Assembly (NCBI RefSeq): GCF_009674665.1
Contig: NZ_WKJD01000009.1
Coordinates: forward strand, 62,001 to 126,000
DNA from: Agromyces kandeliae
Lineage (GTDB): Bacteria; Actinomycetota; Actinomycetes; Actinomycetales; Microbacteriaceae
Length of the DNA stretch: 64,000 nucleotides
Direction of reading: 5' to 3'
In this document: one piece after another, positions 8,693 to 21,803 of the stretch
Layout of the letters: every line of letters begins with the position of its first letter
How positions within the stretch are numbered: position 1 is the stretch's first letter
Made by a program: the position numbers and the translations under genes
Notes under the pieces: model-generated
What the model saw: the letters and a program-made list of their open reading frames with translations, nothing else
The model's database searches: none
What the model was told of the DNA's origin: nothing

Positions 8693-10008
8693 CCACGCAG
8701 ACCGACCCGAGAGGCGGACCGATCATGCTGCACCCGGACTCGACGGCCCCCGGCCCGACGACGATCGACCGCGCGACGTGCGAGTCGCTCGACGCGGCCG
8801 ACCCGCTGGCACCGTTCCGCGAGCGATTCGACCTCCCCGACGGGATCGTCTACCTCGACGGCAACTCGCTCGGCGCGCTGCCCCGCGCCACGCGGGCGCA
8901 CGTCGACCGGGTCATCGCGGAGGAGTGGGGCATCGGCCTGATCCGGAGTTGGAACGACGCCGGATGGTTCGCCAAGCCGCAATCGGTCGGGGACCGCATC
9001 GCTCCGCTCATCGGCGCGGCGGAGGGCGAAGTCGTGCTCGGGGACTCGACCTCGGGGAGCCTGTTCCAGGTGGTCACGGCGGCCGCACGCCTCCGACCCG
9101 ACCGGAACGTGATCGTGGCCGAGCACGGCAGCTTCCCCACCGACCTCTACGTGATCGAAGCCGTCCAGTCGATGGCGGGCGGCGCGACGCCGCTCGAGCG
9201 TCGGCTCGTGCGCGACGGGGGTCCGGCGCTCGACGAGCTGCTCGGCGACGACGTCGCCGTCGTCGTGCTCACGCACGTCGACTACCGGACCGGGCGGATG
9301 CACGATCTCGCCGAGGTCACGGCGCGCGTGCACGAGGCGGGCGCGATCATGGTCTGGGACCTCTGCCACAGCGTGGGCGCGGTGCCGATCGACCTCGGGG
9401 CGGCCGGCGCGGACTTCGCGGTCGGATGCACGTACAAGTACCTGAACGGAGGGCCCGGATCGCCGTCGTTCATGTGGGCCGCATCACGGCACCACGAGGC
9501 GGCGAGGCCCGCGGTGACGGGTTGGCACGGGCATGCCAGGCCGTTCGACTTCGAGATCGGATACGAGCCGATGAGCGGGATCGGCCGGTTCCGGGTGGGC
9601 ACGCCGCAACTGCTCTCGCTCGCCGCGCTCGAGGCGAGCCTGGACATCTGGGCCGAGGTGGACATGTCGCTCGTGCGGGAGAAGAGCCTCAGGCTCACCG
9701 AGCTCTTCATGGCGCTCGTGGACCGCAGGCTCGGCGCGTGGCCGATCGAGGTGGTGACGCCACGGCGATCGACGCGGCGCGGGAGCCAGGTCGCCCTGCG
9801 CCATGAGGACGGCTACGCGGTCATGCAGGCGCTCATCGAGCGCGGCGTGATCGGTGATTTCCGGGCGCCGGACCTCATGCGGTTCGGGTTCACCCCGCTC
9901 TACGTCACGCATGCTGACGTGTGGGATGCGGTCGAGTCGCTCCACGACGTGCTGGAGAGCGAGGTCTGGCGCGAGCCACGGTTCGCGCACCGAAGCGCCG
10001 TCACCTGA
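8689..10008 (+). CDS. kynU: Kynureninase
   Basis: 439 residues if the GTG at 8689 (GTGA overlap with the preceding stop) is used. An ATG at 8725, which removes 12 residues, is the alternative. PLP fold-type I: YLDGNSLG near residue 55, HVDYRTG (about 196-202), WDLCHSVGAVPIDL, and the PLP-binding Lys250 in TYKYLNGGPG. It cleaves 3-hydroxykynurenine to 3-hydroxyanthranilate plus alanine (or kynurenine to anthranilate), feeding the dioxygenase. No tryptophan dioxygenase, formamidase or kynurenine monooxygenase gene is in the window, so the upper steps must be elsewhere or the substrate is imported. Confidence 0.94.
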   Translation: MTTQTDPRGGPIMLHPDSTAPGPTTIDRATCESLDAADPLAPFRERFDLPDGIVYLDGNSLGALPRATRAHVDRVIAEEWGIGLIRSWNDAGWFAKPQSVGDRIAPLIGAAEGEVVLGDSTSGSLFQVVTAAARLRPDRNVIVAEHGSFPTDLYVIEAVQSMAGGATPLERRLVRDGGPALDELLGDDVAVVVLTHVDYRTGRMHDLAEVTARVHEAGAIMVWDLCHSVGAVPIDLGAAGADFAVGCTYKYLNGGPGSPSFMWAASRHHEAARPAVTGWHGHARPFDFEIGYEPMSGIGRFRVGTPQLLSLAALEASLDIWAEVDMSLVREKSLRLTELFMALVDRRLGAWPIEVVTPRRSTRRGSQVALRHEDGYAVMQALIERGVIGDFRAPDLMRFGFTPLYVTHADVWDAVESLHDVLESEVWREPRFAHRSAVT

Positions 10009-10032
10009 GGGCGGGTCGAATCACCGGGCTGT

Positions 10033-10050
10033 ACACTCGGCGCTGAGTGT
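10033..10050. promoter_or_regulatory. Inverted repeat upstream of the PucR-type gene
   Basis: ACACTC (10033-10038), six bases, GAGTGT (10045-10050): perfect 6-base arms in the only non-coding stretch between kynU (ends 10008) and the PucR-like gene (starts 10091). Position and symmetry fit an operator, probably for autoregulation. Which protein binds is not shown by the sequence. Confidence 0.45.
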
Positions 10051-10090
10051 TCGACTCGACGTACATTCTCGACCGAGGCGAGGATCACCG

Positions 10091-11644
10091 ATGAAGCCCA
10101 CCGTGCGCACCCTGCTCGGCCGAGACGACCTCGCGCTCACGCTGCTGACCGACGCGGCGTCGCTGCCGGCGCATGCCCTCGACGCCGCGGTGCCCTGGGT
10201 CCACAGCTCCGACCTCGCCGATCCGGCGCCGTTCATCGAGCCCGGGCAGGTCCTGCTCACGACCGGCACCCAGTTCGGCGCAGACAGCGGCAGCGACGAC
10301 CCGGCCGGTTTCGACGCGTACGTCGCGCGTCTCGCGGGCGCCGGGGTCTCGGCCCTCGGCTTCGGCACGGAGGTCGTCCGCGACGGCACGCCCGCACTCC
10401 TCGTCGAGGCCTGCGCACGCCATGGCGTGCCCCTCTTCGAGGTGCCGTACCGCACCCCGTTCATCCGCGTCGCGCGCACGATCGCCGAGCTCAACGCGGC
10501 CGACGCGAACGCCCGCCAGGCCTGGGCGCTCCAGGCGCAGCGGGCGATCTCGCTCGCCGCACTCCGGCCCGACGGCCTGGGCGCGACGCTCAGCGAGCTG
10601 AGCAACCGCCTCGGCACGTGGGTCGGGCTGGTGGATGCCGCGGGCGCCCTCGACCGCGAGGCGCCCGTCGGCGGCCTCGGCCAGCCCGCACTCGGCGAGG
10701 TCGTCGGCGAGGCGCGGACGATGCTCCGACGCGGGCAGCGCGCGAGTCGCACGCTCGAGGCGGGCGCCTCGGTGGGCAGGGCGCAGCGGATGACCCTGCA
10801 GACGCTCGGCGCCGGCGGTGCGCTGCGCGGCGTGCTCGCCATCGGCGACTCCCCCGAGCTCGACCAGGCGGGCCGGGAGGTGGTGACCGCGGTCATCGCG
10901 CTCGCCGGGCTCGCGCTGGAGCAGAACCGCGACCTCGACCGGGCGCGCGGGCACCTCCGTTCGGGCCTGCTGCGGTCGATGCTCGCCGGTGACGTCGACC
11001 TCGCGGCCGAGGTCTCCGCGGAGATGTGGGGCCCGCTGCCCGCCGAACCCGTGCGCGTCGCCGTGGCCGACCTGCCGCCCGACCACGCCGATCGGCTCGC
11101 GGAGTTCCTCGAGCTCCGGGTCGACGACCGCGACGGCCGGCTCTTCTTCGGACGTGACGGCGAGTCGGTCGTCGTCGTCTGCCAGGACGACGACCGCGAG
11201 GTCGCCGACGAGCTCGCGAACGAGTTCGACGTGCCCGTCGGCGTCTCCGACGCGGCATCGCTCGCCGAACTCGCTCGCCTGCACGAGCAGGCGCTGCGCG
11301 CCGTCGAGCGCGCCCGCGAGACCGCACCCGGAGTGGTGTGGTTCGACGACATCAGCCGGCAGGGCGTCCTCGCGTTCCTCGCCCGCACCGACGCGCGTGC
11401 GGTCGCCCGCGCGACGCTCGAGCCGCTCATCGAGTACGACCGCGAGCAGGGCACGACGCTGCTCGAGACCACGCGGACCTGGCTCGAGCACGGCGGGCAG
11501 TTCGACGCGACCGCGCAGGAGCTCGGCGTGCACCGTCACACCGTGCGCAGCCGGATCGCGCTCGCGGAGAAGCTGCTCGGTCGCGACCTCTCGGGATTCC
11601 ACGCCCGTGCCGACCTCTGGGCGGCGCTGCTCGCGACCGACTGA
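10091..11644 (+). CDS. PucR-family transcriptional regulator
   Basis: 517 residues from the ATG at 10091. The N-terminal PucR-type domain (about 1-125) is followed by a middle GAF/GGDEF-like region and a C-terminal PucR helix-turn-helix (about 455-515) with TWLEHGGQFDATAQELGVHRHTVRSRI. PucR-type proteins mostly activate catabolic genes in response to a nitrogenous or aromatic ligand. Its place directly behind kynU on the same strand suggests it controls the kynurenine/3-hydroxyanthranilate operon together with, or instead of, the LysR protein; this is inference. Confidence 0.88.
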   Translation: MKPTVRTLLGRDDLALTLLTDAASLPAHALDAAVPWVHSSDLADPAPFIEPGQVLLTTGTQFGADSGSDDPAGFDAYVARLAGAGVSALGFGTEVVRDGTPALLVEACARHGVPLFEVPYRTPFIRVARTIAELNAADANARQAWALQAQRAISLAALRPDGLGATLSELSNRLGTWVGLVDAAGALDREAPVGGLGQPALGEVVGEARTMLRRGQRASRTLEAGASVGRAQRMTLQTLGAGGALRGVLAIGDSPELDQAGREVVTAVIALAGLALEQNRDLDRARGHLRSGLLRSMLAGDVDLAAEVSAEMWGPLPAEPVRVAVADLPPDHADRLAEFLELRVDDRDGRLFFGRDGESVVVVCQDDDREVADELANEFDVPVGVSDAASLAELARLHEQALRAVERARETAPGVVWFDDISRQGVLAFLARTDARAVARATLEPLIEYDREQGTTLLETTRTWLEHGGQFDATAQELGVHRHTVRSRIALAEKLLGRDLSGFHARADLWAALLATD

Positions 11645-11656
11645 CGCCGCCGTGCG

Positions 11657-11688
11657 GCCGGGGGCCGGAGGCCCTACCGGCCCCGGGC
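11657..11688 (+). terminator. Probable terminator hairpin after the PucR-type gene
   Basis: Arms GCCGGGGGCCGG (11657-11668) and CCGGCCCCGGGC (11677-11688) pair with one mismatch around an 8-base loop, 12 bases after the stop. There is no T-tract, as is usual in high-GC actinobacteria. Confidence 0.5.
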
Positions 11689-11727
11689 GCGTCGGCGTAC
11701 CCTGACGGGAGGACGAGGAGGTTCGCG

Positions 11728-11913
11728 ATGCAGGCGACGGTCGGCGACCGGCTGGTCATCCACGGCAAGCAGGTGGGCAGCGCGGAGAAGCACGGCGAGG
11801 TCCTCGAGGTGCGCGGCGCCGACGGCGGTCCGCCCTACCTCGTGCGCTTCGACGACGGACACGAGGCACTGCTCTATCCGGGCGCCGACTGCGAGCTCGA
11901 GCACGCCCACTGA
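11728..11913 (+). CDS. DUF1918 domain protein
   Basis: 61 residues; ATG at 11728 after ggacgaggagg. An SH3-like small barrel: GDRLVIHG at the start, then a beta-rich run to PYLVRFDDGHEALLYPG, the signature of the DUF1918 family of small actinobacterial proteins. No catalytic residues are apparent and the function is unknown. It stands alone between the PucR-type gene and the SGNH hydrolase. Confidence 0.85.
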   Translation: MQATVGDRLVIHGKQVGSAEKHGEVLEVRGADGGPPYLVRFDDGHEALLYPGADCELEHAH

Positions 11914-11987
11914 CCCCGGTCCGCCGGTGCGATGCCGGCGCCGGCGCGCGGTCGGGGCGGCGGATGCGTCGCGATAGCGTGGAGGCC

Positions 11988-12755
11988 ATGTTCCACTCGT
12001 ACGCGGCGATCGGCGACAGCTTCACGGAGGGCGTCGGCGACGAGTTGCCCGACGGCGTCTCCCGCGGCTGGGCCGACTTCGTCGCGCTCGGGCTCGCGAA
12101 GGCGGCCGCGCCCGAGCCGGTCCGCTACGCCAACCTGGCGATCCGGGGCCGCAAGCTCGGCCCGATCATCGACGAGCAGCTCGATGCGGCGATCGCGCTC
12201 GGCCCCGAGGTCATCAGCTTCAACGGCGGCGGCAACGACATGCTCCGCCCGCGCATGCCCGAGGAGGTGGTCGCGGACCGCTTCCGGCTGGCGATCCACC
12301 GCATCCGCGACGCCGGGATCCACGTGCTCATGCTGAGCGGCGCGAACCCGACCGACCACCTCCCGCTCGGCCGCGTGTTCGACGCGCGCGGCGCGCGCCT
12401 CACGGTCGCGCTGCAGGACCTGGCGCAGCTCGACGGCGTCACGTTCGTCGACAACTTCGGCGACCGGTCGCTCCGCGACATCCGCTACTGGTCGGCAGAC
12501 AAGCTGCACCTCAACTCGCTGGGGCACGCGAAGGTCGCCTCGAACGTGCTCACCGCGCTCGGCGTGCCCGTGCCCGACGAGTGGGGCGTCGCCGAGGTGG
12601 CGGCAGCGCCCGCCGGCCAGAAGAGCCGCAACACCGCCACGTACTACCGCGAGTACGTCCTGCCCTGGATCGGCCGCCGCCTCACCGGGCGGTCCTCGGG
12701 CGATGGTCGCACGGCCAAGCGTCCGACGCTCGAGCCCGTCGCGCTCGACGCCTGA
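11988..12755 (+). CDS. SGNH/GDSL-family hydrolase
   Basis: 255 residues from the ATG at 11988, 5 bases after a GGAGG-type site; a start 24 bases upstream has no such site. All SGNH blocks are visible: GDSFTEG (Ser nucleophile), NLAIRGRKLG (Gly), FNGGGNDML (Asn) and DKLHLNSLGH (Asp...His). There is no signal peptide, so it is probably a cytosolic esterase or lipase; the substrate is unknown. The last 60 residues (NTATYYREYVLPWIGRRLTG) are a basic extension seen in other actinobacterial members. Confidence 0.9.
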   Translation: MFHSYAAIGDSFTEGVGDELPDGVSRGWADFVALGLAKAAAPEPVRYANLAIRGRKLGPIIDEQLDAAIALGPEVISFNGGGNDMLRPRMPEEVVADRFRLAIHRIRDAGIHVLMLSGANPTDHLPLGRVFDARGARLTVALQDLAQLDGVTFVDNFGDRSLRDIRYWSADKLHLNSLGHAKVASNVLTALGVPVPDEWGVAEVAAAPAGQKSRNTATYYREYVLPWIGRRLTGRSSGDGRTAKRPTLEPVALDA

Positions 12756-12784
12756 CGGATACCGCGCGCCGCACGCCGGCGGGC

Positions 12785-13279
12785 TCAGTCGGCGAGGACG
12801 CCCTGGACGAACGCCCGCGTGCGGCGCGCGAGCCCGTCGATGCGCGACCACGCGTGCGAGCCGCTCCGCACCTCTGCCGGCGCGAGCGGCGCGTGCAGGC
12901 GCACGTTCTCCTGGCAGGAGAGGTCGCTGCAGGCGTACGTGCCCACCGTGCTGCCGTTCCGACCGGCCTCGCCCGCGCGTCGCGCGGAGAACATGGTGAC
13001 CTGGTTCGCGGGCTGCTGCGTGTGGCAGAGGTTGCACATCCCGGCGCGGAACCGCGACGAAGGCGGGTCCGCAGCCCGGAGCACGATCCCGACGGGCTCG
13101 TCGTCGATCAGCGTGACGAGGTAGCCGCGTCGTCCGGCCTTGCGGTCGCGCCAGGCGAGCGCGTCGACGTGCTCCCAGTCGACCAGCAGGTACTCCAGCG
13201 GCAGCTCGAGCTCCTCGATCTCCCGGTCGGTCGCGTTCACGAACGACGACCGGAGTTCGTCCTCGCTGAGCGGACGCAT
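12785..13279 (-). CDS. FBP-domain protein (EF-G-binding, treble-clef zinc finger type)
   Basis: 164 residues. A short N-terminal helical part is followed by a four-cysteine zinc finger: MCNLCHTQQ and, about 35 residues later, YACSDLSCQENVRLH. This is the layout of FusB/FBP-type proteins, which bind elongation factor G; family members free ribosome-stalled EF-G and some confer fusidic acid resistance. Whether this one does is not known. It converges with the SGNH gene, 30 bases away. Confidence 0.8.
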   Translation of the reverse strand: MRPLSEDELRSSFVNATDREIEELELPLEYLLVDWEHVDALAWRDRKAGRRGYLVTLIDDEPVGIVLRAADPPSSRFRAGMCNLCHTQQPANQVTMFSARRAGEAGRNGSTVGTYACSDLSCQENVRLHAPLAPAEVRSGSHAWSRIDGLARRTRAFVQGVLAD

Positions 13280-13340
13280 CCGACCCCCCTTCGACCCGAA
13301 CCAGTGTAGGCGCGTCGCCGCGAGCACCGGGCGCACGCCG

Positions 13341-14693
13341 TCAGGCGAAGCTCGGGCGCGGCCGATCGTCCGTCCGCGGGCACCACCCGGCCGGCGTTCG
13401 GTCGTAGGCGAACGCCGGGCCGTCGGCGACCAGCCGGGCGAGGCCATCGAGGAAGCGGTCGACGTCGTCGGCCGACGATCCCGCGCCGAGGCTGACCCGC
13501 AGGCCGTTCGCCCGGGTCGCGAGGCGGTCGAAGAACGGGTGCGCGCAGAAGCGCCCGGCTCGCACCGAGATGCCGTGCTCGGCCGCGAGCGCGGCGGCCA
13601 CGAGCCCGACCGATCCGCGCTCGAGTTCGATGGTCGCGATCCCGAGCCGGTCGTCGAGGTCGTCGAACCCGCGCAGCACGCGCACGCCGTGCCGGGCCGC
13701 GAGCCCGTGGTGCAGCCGAGCTGCGAGCGCGTCCTCGTGGGCGCCTCGCGCGTCGTCGCCGAGCCGCTCGAGCTCGACGAGGGCGCGCGCGAGGGCCGCC
13801 GCGCCGACGACGTTCGGCGTCCCCGCCTCGTGCCGCTCCGGTCCGGTCTTCCACTCGGCGGACTCGATCGACACCGACTCGACGGCGCCGCCGCCGGCGA
13901 GGTGCGGGGCCGCGGCATCGAGCCAGTCGGCGCGGCCGACGAGTGCGCCCGCCCCGAACGGCGCGTACGCCTTGTGGCCCGAGAAGGCCAGGTAGTCGAT
14001 GCCGGATGCCGCGAGGTCGACGCGTCGGTGCGGCAGCAGTTGCGCGGCGTCGACGGCGAGCCGCGCACCGTGGGCGTGCGCGAGGTCGGCCAGCGCCTCG
14101 AGCGGGAGCACCTCGCCCGTGAGGTTCGACGCGCCGGTGACGGACAGCAGTGCGGCCGGGCGGCGGGCGAGCTCGGCGGCGAGCTCGTCGAGCGTCGCCG
14201 CGAACGTGGGGCGCGCCGCGACGACGCGTCGCCCGCGCCGCTCCCACGGCAGCAGGTTGGCGTGGTGCTCGATGTCGAGGACCACGGTCTCGCCGGGCAC
14301 GGCGCCGGCGAGCAGGTTGAGCGCATCGGTCGTGTTGCGCGTGACGACCACGAGGTCGTCGAGGCGGGCGCCGACGTGCCGCGCCACCGCGATGCGGGCG
14401 TCCTCGAGCAGCGCGGTCGACGCCTGCGACGCGTAGCCCGTGCCGCGGTGCACGCTCGCGTAGTAGGGCAGCACGGCGGCGACGTGCGCCGCGACCGCGG
14501 AGAGGGCAGGGGCGGATGCCGCGATGTCGAGGTTCACGTGCCGCACCCTGCCCCCGCCGAGCACCGGCACCTCGAGGCCGACGTCGACGAGCTCGGCGAG
14601 CGGGCCGGGCGCGACGCGCATCGCGCGGGCGTCGGCGGGCGCGCCCGACGCGGCGGGTGCGGCAGCGGGCACGGTGGTCGCGGTGCTGGTCAT
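13341..14693 (-). CDS. Class V aminotransferase, cysteine desulfurase-like
   Basis: 450 residues. PLP fold-type I with NTTDALNLLAG, LDIEHHANLLPWE, VDAAQLLPHRRVD and the PLP lysine in AFSGHKAYAPFGAG. The cysteine of the SufS/CsdA active loop appears retained (VRAGRFCAHPFF). No suf or isc genes are adjacent, so it is either a stand-alone desulfurase or a related enzyme of unknown substrate. The first 25 residues are Ala/Thr-rich and may be dispensable. Divergent from the Stealth gene across a 207-base gap. Confidence 0.8.
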   Translation of the reverse strand: MTSTATTVPAAAPAASGAPADARAMRVAPGPLAELVDVGLEVPVLGGGRVRHVNLDIAASAPALSAVAAHVAAVLPYYASVHRGTGYASQASTALLEDARIAVARHVGARLDDLVVVTRNTTDALNLLAGAVPGETVVLDIEHHANLLPWERRGRRVVAARPTFAATLDELAAELARRPAALLSVTGASNLTGEVLPLEALADLAHAHGARLAVDAAQLLPHRRVDLAASGIDYLAFSGHKAYAPFGAGALVGRADWLDAAAPHLAGGGAVESVSIESAEWKTGPERHEAGTPNVVGAAALARALVELERLGDDARGAHEDALAARLHHGLAARHGVRVLRGFDDLDDRLGIATIELERGSVGLVAAALAAEHGISVRAGRFCAHPFFDRLATRANGLRVSLGAGSSADDVDRFLDGLARLVADGPAFAYDRTPAGWCPRTDDRPRPSFA

Positions 14694-14900
14694 GACGCCT
14701 CCTGGATGGCGGGTCCGTCGAGGCTACGGAAGCCCGGGCGGGCGCCTCAACGGCAGCCCGTCACCGCGCGTCACCGCGCGACACGCGGCGCAATACGGCG
14801 GCGCCGTCGAGCGCCGCGAGCGCGCTCCCCCGCGGACGTACGATTGACCCATCCGGCGCACTCGCGCCATCCGCCCACCGGAACCGGAGCACCCCACGAC

Positions 14901-16607
14901 GTGACGACGAACGAGCCCGACCAGCCCCGCGACGAACGCACCCCGATCGAGGGCGACGCCTTCCACCGGCGCACCCCCGACGATCGCGGACTGCAGCTGA
15001 GCGGGGTCCCCGAGCTCGTCCTCGTCGCCCCCGATGCCGAGCACGCGCGATTCCGTCGCGACGACCTCGTGGTGCGCCGCGGCCAGTTCGCGCTGCGGAA
15101 CGGACATGCGACCCCGCACGAGTCGATGGTCGAGGACCTCCTCGCCGTGGCATCCGCCCTCGACGCCGGCCGGATCGACTACCTGCTCGTGCGCCGCGAC
15201 GGCGGCCGGCCGGTGATCACGGTCGACCGCCGCGACCGCAAGCGCGTCGTCCGCGCCCTCTCGACCGCGTTCGCGAACGAGCCGTTCTACTCGGCGACGC
15301 TCGTGCCCGCCAAGGCGACGGACGCCCCCGACGTGCTCGTCGCCGACGGCACGCTCTCCACCGTGCGCAAGCCGCACGCCGTGCGCCTCTACCGGCCGCG
15401 CATCGAACCCGTCGGCCGGCTGCGCTACGGCGCGGAGTCCGCGGTCCAGCTGGAGTTCTGGCGCTTCGGCGACGACGTGATCGAAGCCCCGATCGAGAAC
15501 GCGCTGATGCGCCGCACGCTCCCGCGCGGCGAGGCGGTCGAGGAGACCGTGCACCTGCACGGCCGCGACTGGCGGACGCTCGAGCACATGTGGCAGCCGC
15601 TCGCGAGCGACGTCGACTTCGAGATCGACATAGTGTTCTCGTGGGTCGACGGGTCCGACGTCGAGTTCCTCCGCGAGCGCGCCCGGCGCATGCAGACCTA
15701 CGTCGTGGGCGAGGGCGACGACTCCGAGGCCCGCTACCGGCAGATCGACGAGCTGAAGTACGCGCTCCGTTCGGTGTACCTCTTCGCGCCGTGGGTGCGC
15801 CGCATCTTCATCTGCACCGACTCGCGCCCGCCGGCATGGCTCGCGAGGCACCCGAAGGTCACGGTCGTGCGCGCCGAGGACATGTTCGCCGATACGTCCG
15901 TGCTCCCGACGTACAACTCGCACGCGGTCGAGAGCCAGCTGCACCGCATCCCCGGCATCGCCGAGCACTTCCTCTACTCGAACGACGACATGTTCTTCGG
16001 CCGGCCGGTCTCACCCGACCTCTTCTTCTCGCCCGGCGGCGTGACGAAGTTCGTGGAGGCCGGGACGCGGATCGGCCTGGGCGACTCCGACCCGAGTCGG
16101 TCGGGCTTCGAGAACGCCGCGCGCGTGAACCGCGCCCTGCTCCACGAGCGGTTCGGCAAGGTCACCACGCGTCACCTCGAGCACTGCGCGGCACCGCTCC
16201 GCCGGAGCGTCATGGCCGACCTCGAGGCGACCTTCCCCGAGGAGTTCCGCCGCACCGCGGCGAGCCGATTCCGCTCGGCGACCGACATCTCCGTCACCAA
16301 CTCGCTGTACCACTACTTCGCACTGCTCACCGGACGAGCGGTCGTGCAGACCGACGCGAAGGTCAAGTACATCGAGACGACGCTGCAGCGCGCCCTGCCC
16401 GGGATGAAGCGGCTGCTGAAGCGTCGCGACATGGACATGTTCTGCCTGAACGACGGGAGCTTCCCCGAGATCTCGGTCGAGGAACGCACCGAGGCGGTCA
16501 TCGACTTCCTCGAGCGCTACTTCCCGTTCGCGGCACCCTGGGAGAAGCCCCGGCCGGATGCCTCGGCGCCGGCCGCGACGGACGAGCGGCCGAGCCTGAC
16601 CGCCTGA
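14901..16607 (+). CDS. Stealth-family sugar-phosphate transferase
   Basis: 568 residues from a GTG at 14901. The frame is open for another 587 codons upstream, but that part is antisense to the aminotransferase gene. All Stealth conserved regions are visible: DIVFSWVDGSD (CR1), RQIDELKYALRSVYLFAPWVRRIFICTD with PAW (CR2), FLYSNDDMFFG (CR3) and a C-terminal CR4. Family members transfer hexose-1-phosphate units to build capsule or teichoic acid-like polymers, or modify cell-wall glycans. An N-terminal 230-residue region before CR1 has no motif I recognise. No other surface-polysaccharide genes are nearby. Confidence 0.9.
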   Translation: MTTNEPDQPRDERTPIEGDAFHRRTPDDRGLQLSGVPELVLVAPDAEHARFRRDDLVVRRGQFALRNGHATPHESMVEDLLAVASALDAGRIDYLLVRRDGGRPVITVDRRDRKRVVRALSTAFANEPFYSATLVPAKATDAPDVLVADGTLSTVRKPHAVRLYRPRIEPVGRLRYGAESAVQLEFWRFGDDVIEAPIENALMRRTLPRGEAVEETVHLHGRDWRTLEHMWQPLASDVDFEIDIVFSWVDGSDVEFLRERARRMQTYVVGEGDDSEARYRQIDELKYALRSVYLFAPWVRRIFICTDSRPPAWLARHPKVTVVRAEDMFADTSVLPTYNSHAVESQLHRIPGIAEHFLYSNDDMFFGRPVSPDLFFSPGGVTKFVEAGTRIGLGDSDPSRSGFENAARVNRALLHERFGKVTTRHLEHCAAPLRRSVMADLEATFPEEFRRTAASRFRSATDISVTNSLYHYFALLTGRAVVQTDAKVKYIETTLQRALPGMKRLLKRRDMDMFCLNDGSFPEISVEERTEAVIDFLERYFPFAAPWEKPRPDASAPAATDERPSLTA

Positions 16608-16630
16608 CGACGTGGGCGCCCGGCGTTCGC

Positions 16631-17608
16631 CTACGGACGCAGCGAGAGGGTCGACGGCGGTGCGACGAGCGGCGGCAGTCCGGCGACGGACGACGCGGCG
16701 TCGGGTGCCGGTGCAGGCGTCGCGGCAGCATCCGGGATCACGATGCCGTCGGCGGAGAGGCGACGCGCCGACTCGTCGGCGTCGATGAAGTCGAGCGGCG
16801 CGTGGTCGCCGAGCGGCACGACCGAGTGCAGCACGGTCGTCGGGTACACGTGCACGAGGTTGAAGGCGCGAGCCCCGTCCCACCCGCGCGTGCCGCCGGC
16901 GGGCACCGTGAGGTCCTGCGTGTAGCAGCTCGCCGAGGCGACCGAGACCGGGACGCCCGCGAACGTCGCCGTCGAGGAGTAGTGCAGGTGCCCGGCGATG
17001 ATCGCGCGGATGTCGCTGCCCGCGACCACCTCGGCGAGCGCGGACTGGTCGCGGAGCTCGACGGAGACTGCGAGGTCGAGCACGCTCGGCACGGGCGGGT
17101 GATGCATCGCGAGGATCGTGCCGTGCGGCGCGGGGATGGCGAGTTCCTCGGCGAGCCAGTCGAGCTGGTCGCCCGAGACCTCGCCGTGGTGGTGGCCGGG
17201 CACCGTCGAGTCGAGCGCGATCACGCGCAGCCCGTCGACGTCGTCGACGCGGTCGACGGGACGTTGCCCGCCGATGCCGTCGCCGAGGAGGCCGCGCCGG
17301 AACGCGTCGCGCTCGTCGTGGTTGCCCATGACCCAGATGACGCGCGTGCCGAGCCTCGCGGCGACGGGGTCGACGATCCGCCGGATCAGCTCGTACGCCT
17401 CGGGTTCGCCGCGGTCGGCGAGGTCGCCGGTGAACACGATGGCGTCGGGACGCCCGCCGGATGCCTCGAACTGCTCGAAGAGCTCCTGCAGGTGCCGGTC
17501 GGCCGCGACGCGGTCGTAGAGCCGCCCGCCTCCGGCGAGCAGGTGCGTGTCGCTGACGTGCAGGAGGAAGTGCGACGGCCGAGGGTGCTCGGCCTGCCGG
17601 GTGCTCAC
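16631..17608 (-). CDS. Calcineurin-like metallophosphoesterase, CpdA type (3',5'-cyclic nucleotide phosphodiesterase)
   Basis: 325 residues from the GTG at 17608. Metal-binding motifs in order: [29 protein letters not shown] and AGHLHYSS, the set of dinuclear metallophosphatases of the CpdA/GpdQ group. The substrate is probably a cyclic nucleotide or phosphodiester. There is no signal peptide. The last 45 residues are Ala/Pro-rich. Converges with the Stealth gene, 23 bases apart. Confidence 0.88.
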   Translation of the reverse strand: MSTRQAEHPRPSHFLLHVSDTHLLAGGGRLYDRVAADRHLQELFEQFEASGGRPDAIVFTGDLADRGEPEAYELIRRIVDPVAARLGTRVIWVMGNHDERDAFRRGLLGDGIGGQRPVDRVDDVDGLRVIALDSTVPGHHHGEVSGDQLDWLAEELAIPAPHGTILAMHHPPVPSVLDLAVSVELRDQSALAEVVAGSDIRAIIAGHLHYSSTATFAGVPVSVASASCYTQDLTVPAGGTRGWDGARAFNLVHVYPTTVLHSVVPLGDHAPLDFIDADESARRLSADGIVIPDAAATPAPAPDAASSVAGLPPLVAPPSTLSLRP

Positions 17609-17738
17609 GTGGGCTCCGATCGTTGCGGGGTGCGTCCGGGTGGACACGACGCTAGCGCACCACGCCGATCCGAACGACAGGTGACTGCGGAGTGTGACGC
17701 AGCTGAACGGGACTGGCGCCGCGACGGAGCTCCGGCGG

Positions 17739-21722
<3,984 letters not shown>

Positions 21723-21735
21723 ACCGCCGCGCGCG

Positions 21736-21769
21736 GAACGGGCCCGGGGCGGACGCCCCGGGCCCGTTC
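21736..21769. terminator. Strong hairpin terminator between devR-like gene and the ABC transporter operon
   Basis: GAACGGGCCCGGGGC (21736-21750) and GCCCCGGGCCCGTTC (21755-21769) form a perfect 15-bp stem with a 4-base loop. It lies between convergent genes and could end transcription from both sides. There is no long T-tract. Confidence 0.8.
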
Positions 21770-21803
21770 GCGTCCAGGCGATGGCCCCTGACGCGGTGAC
21801 TCC

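Noticed and set aside
14761..14780. Tandem 10-base repeat TCACCGCGCG x2 in the aminotransferase/Stealth gap
   Set aside because: Short, in very GC-rich DNA, with no symmetry or third copy; too weak to call an operator.
13140..14900. 587-codon upstream extension of the Stealth frame
   Set aside because: Runs antisense to the aminotransferase and FBP genes and has no protein-like features; the GTG at 14901 fits the family start.
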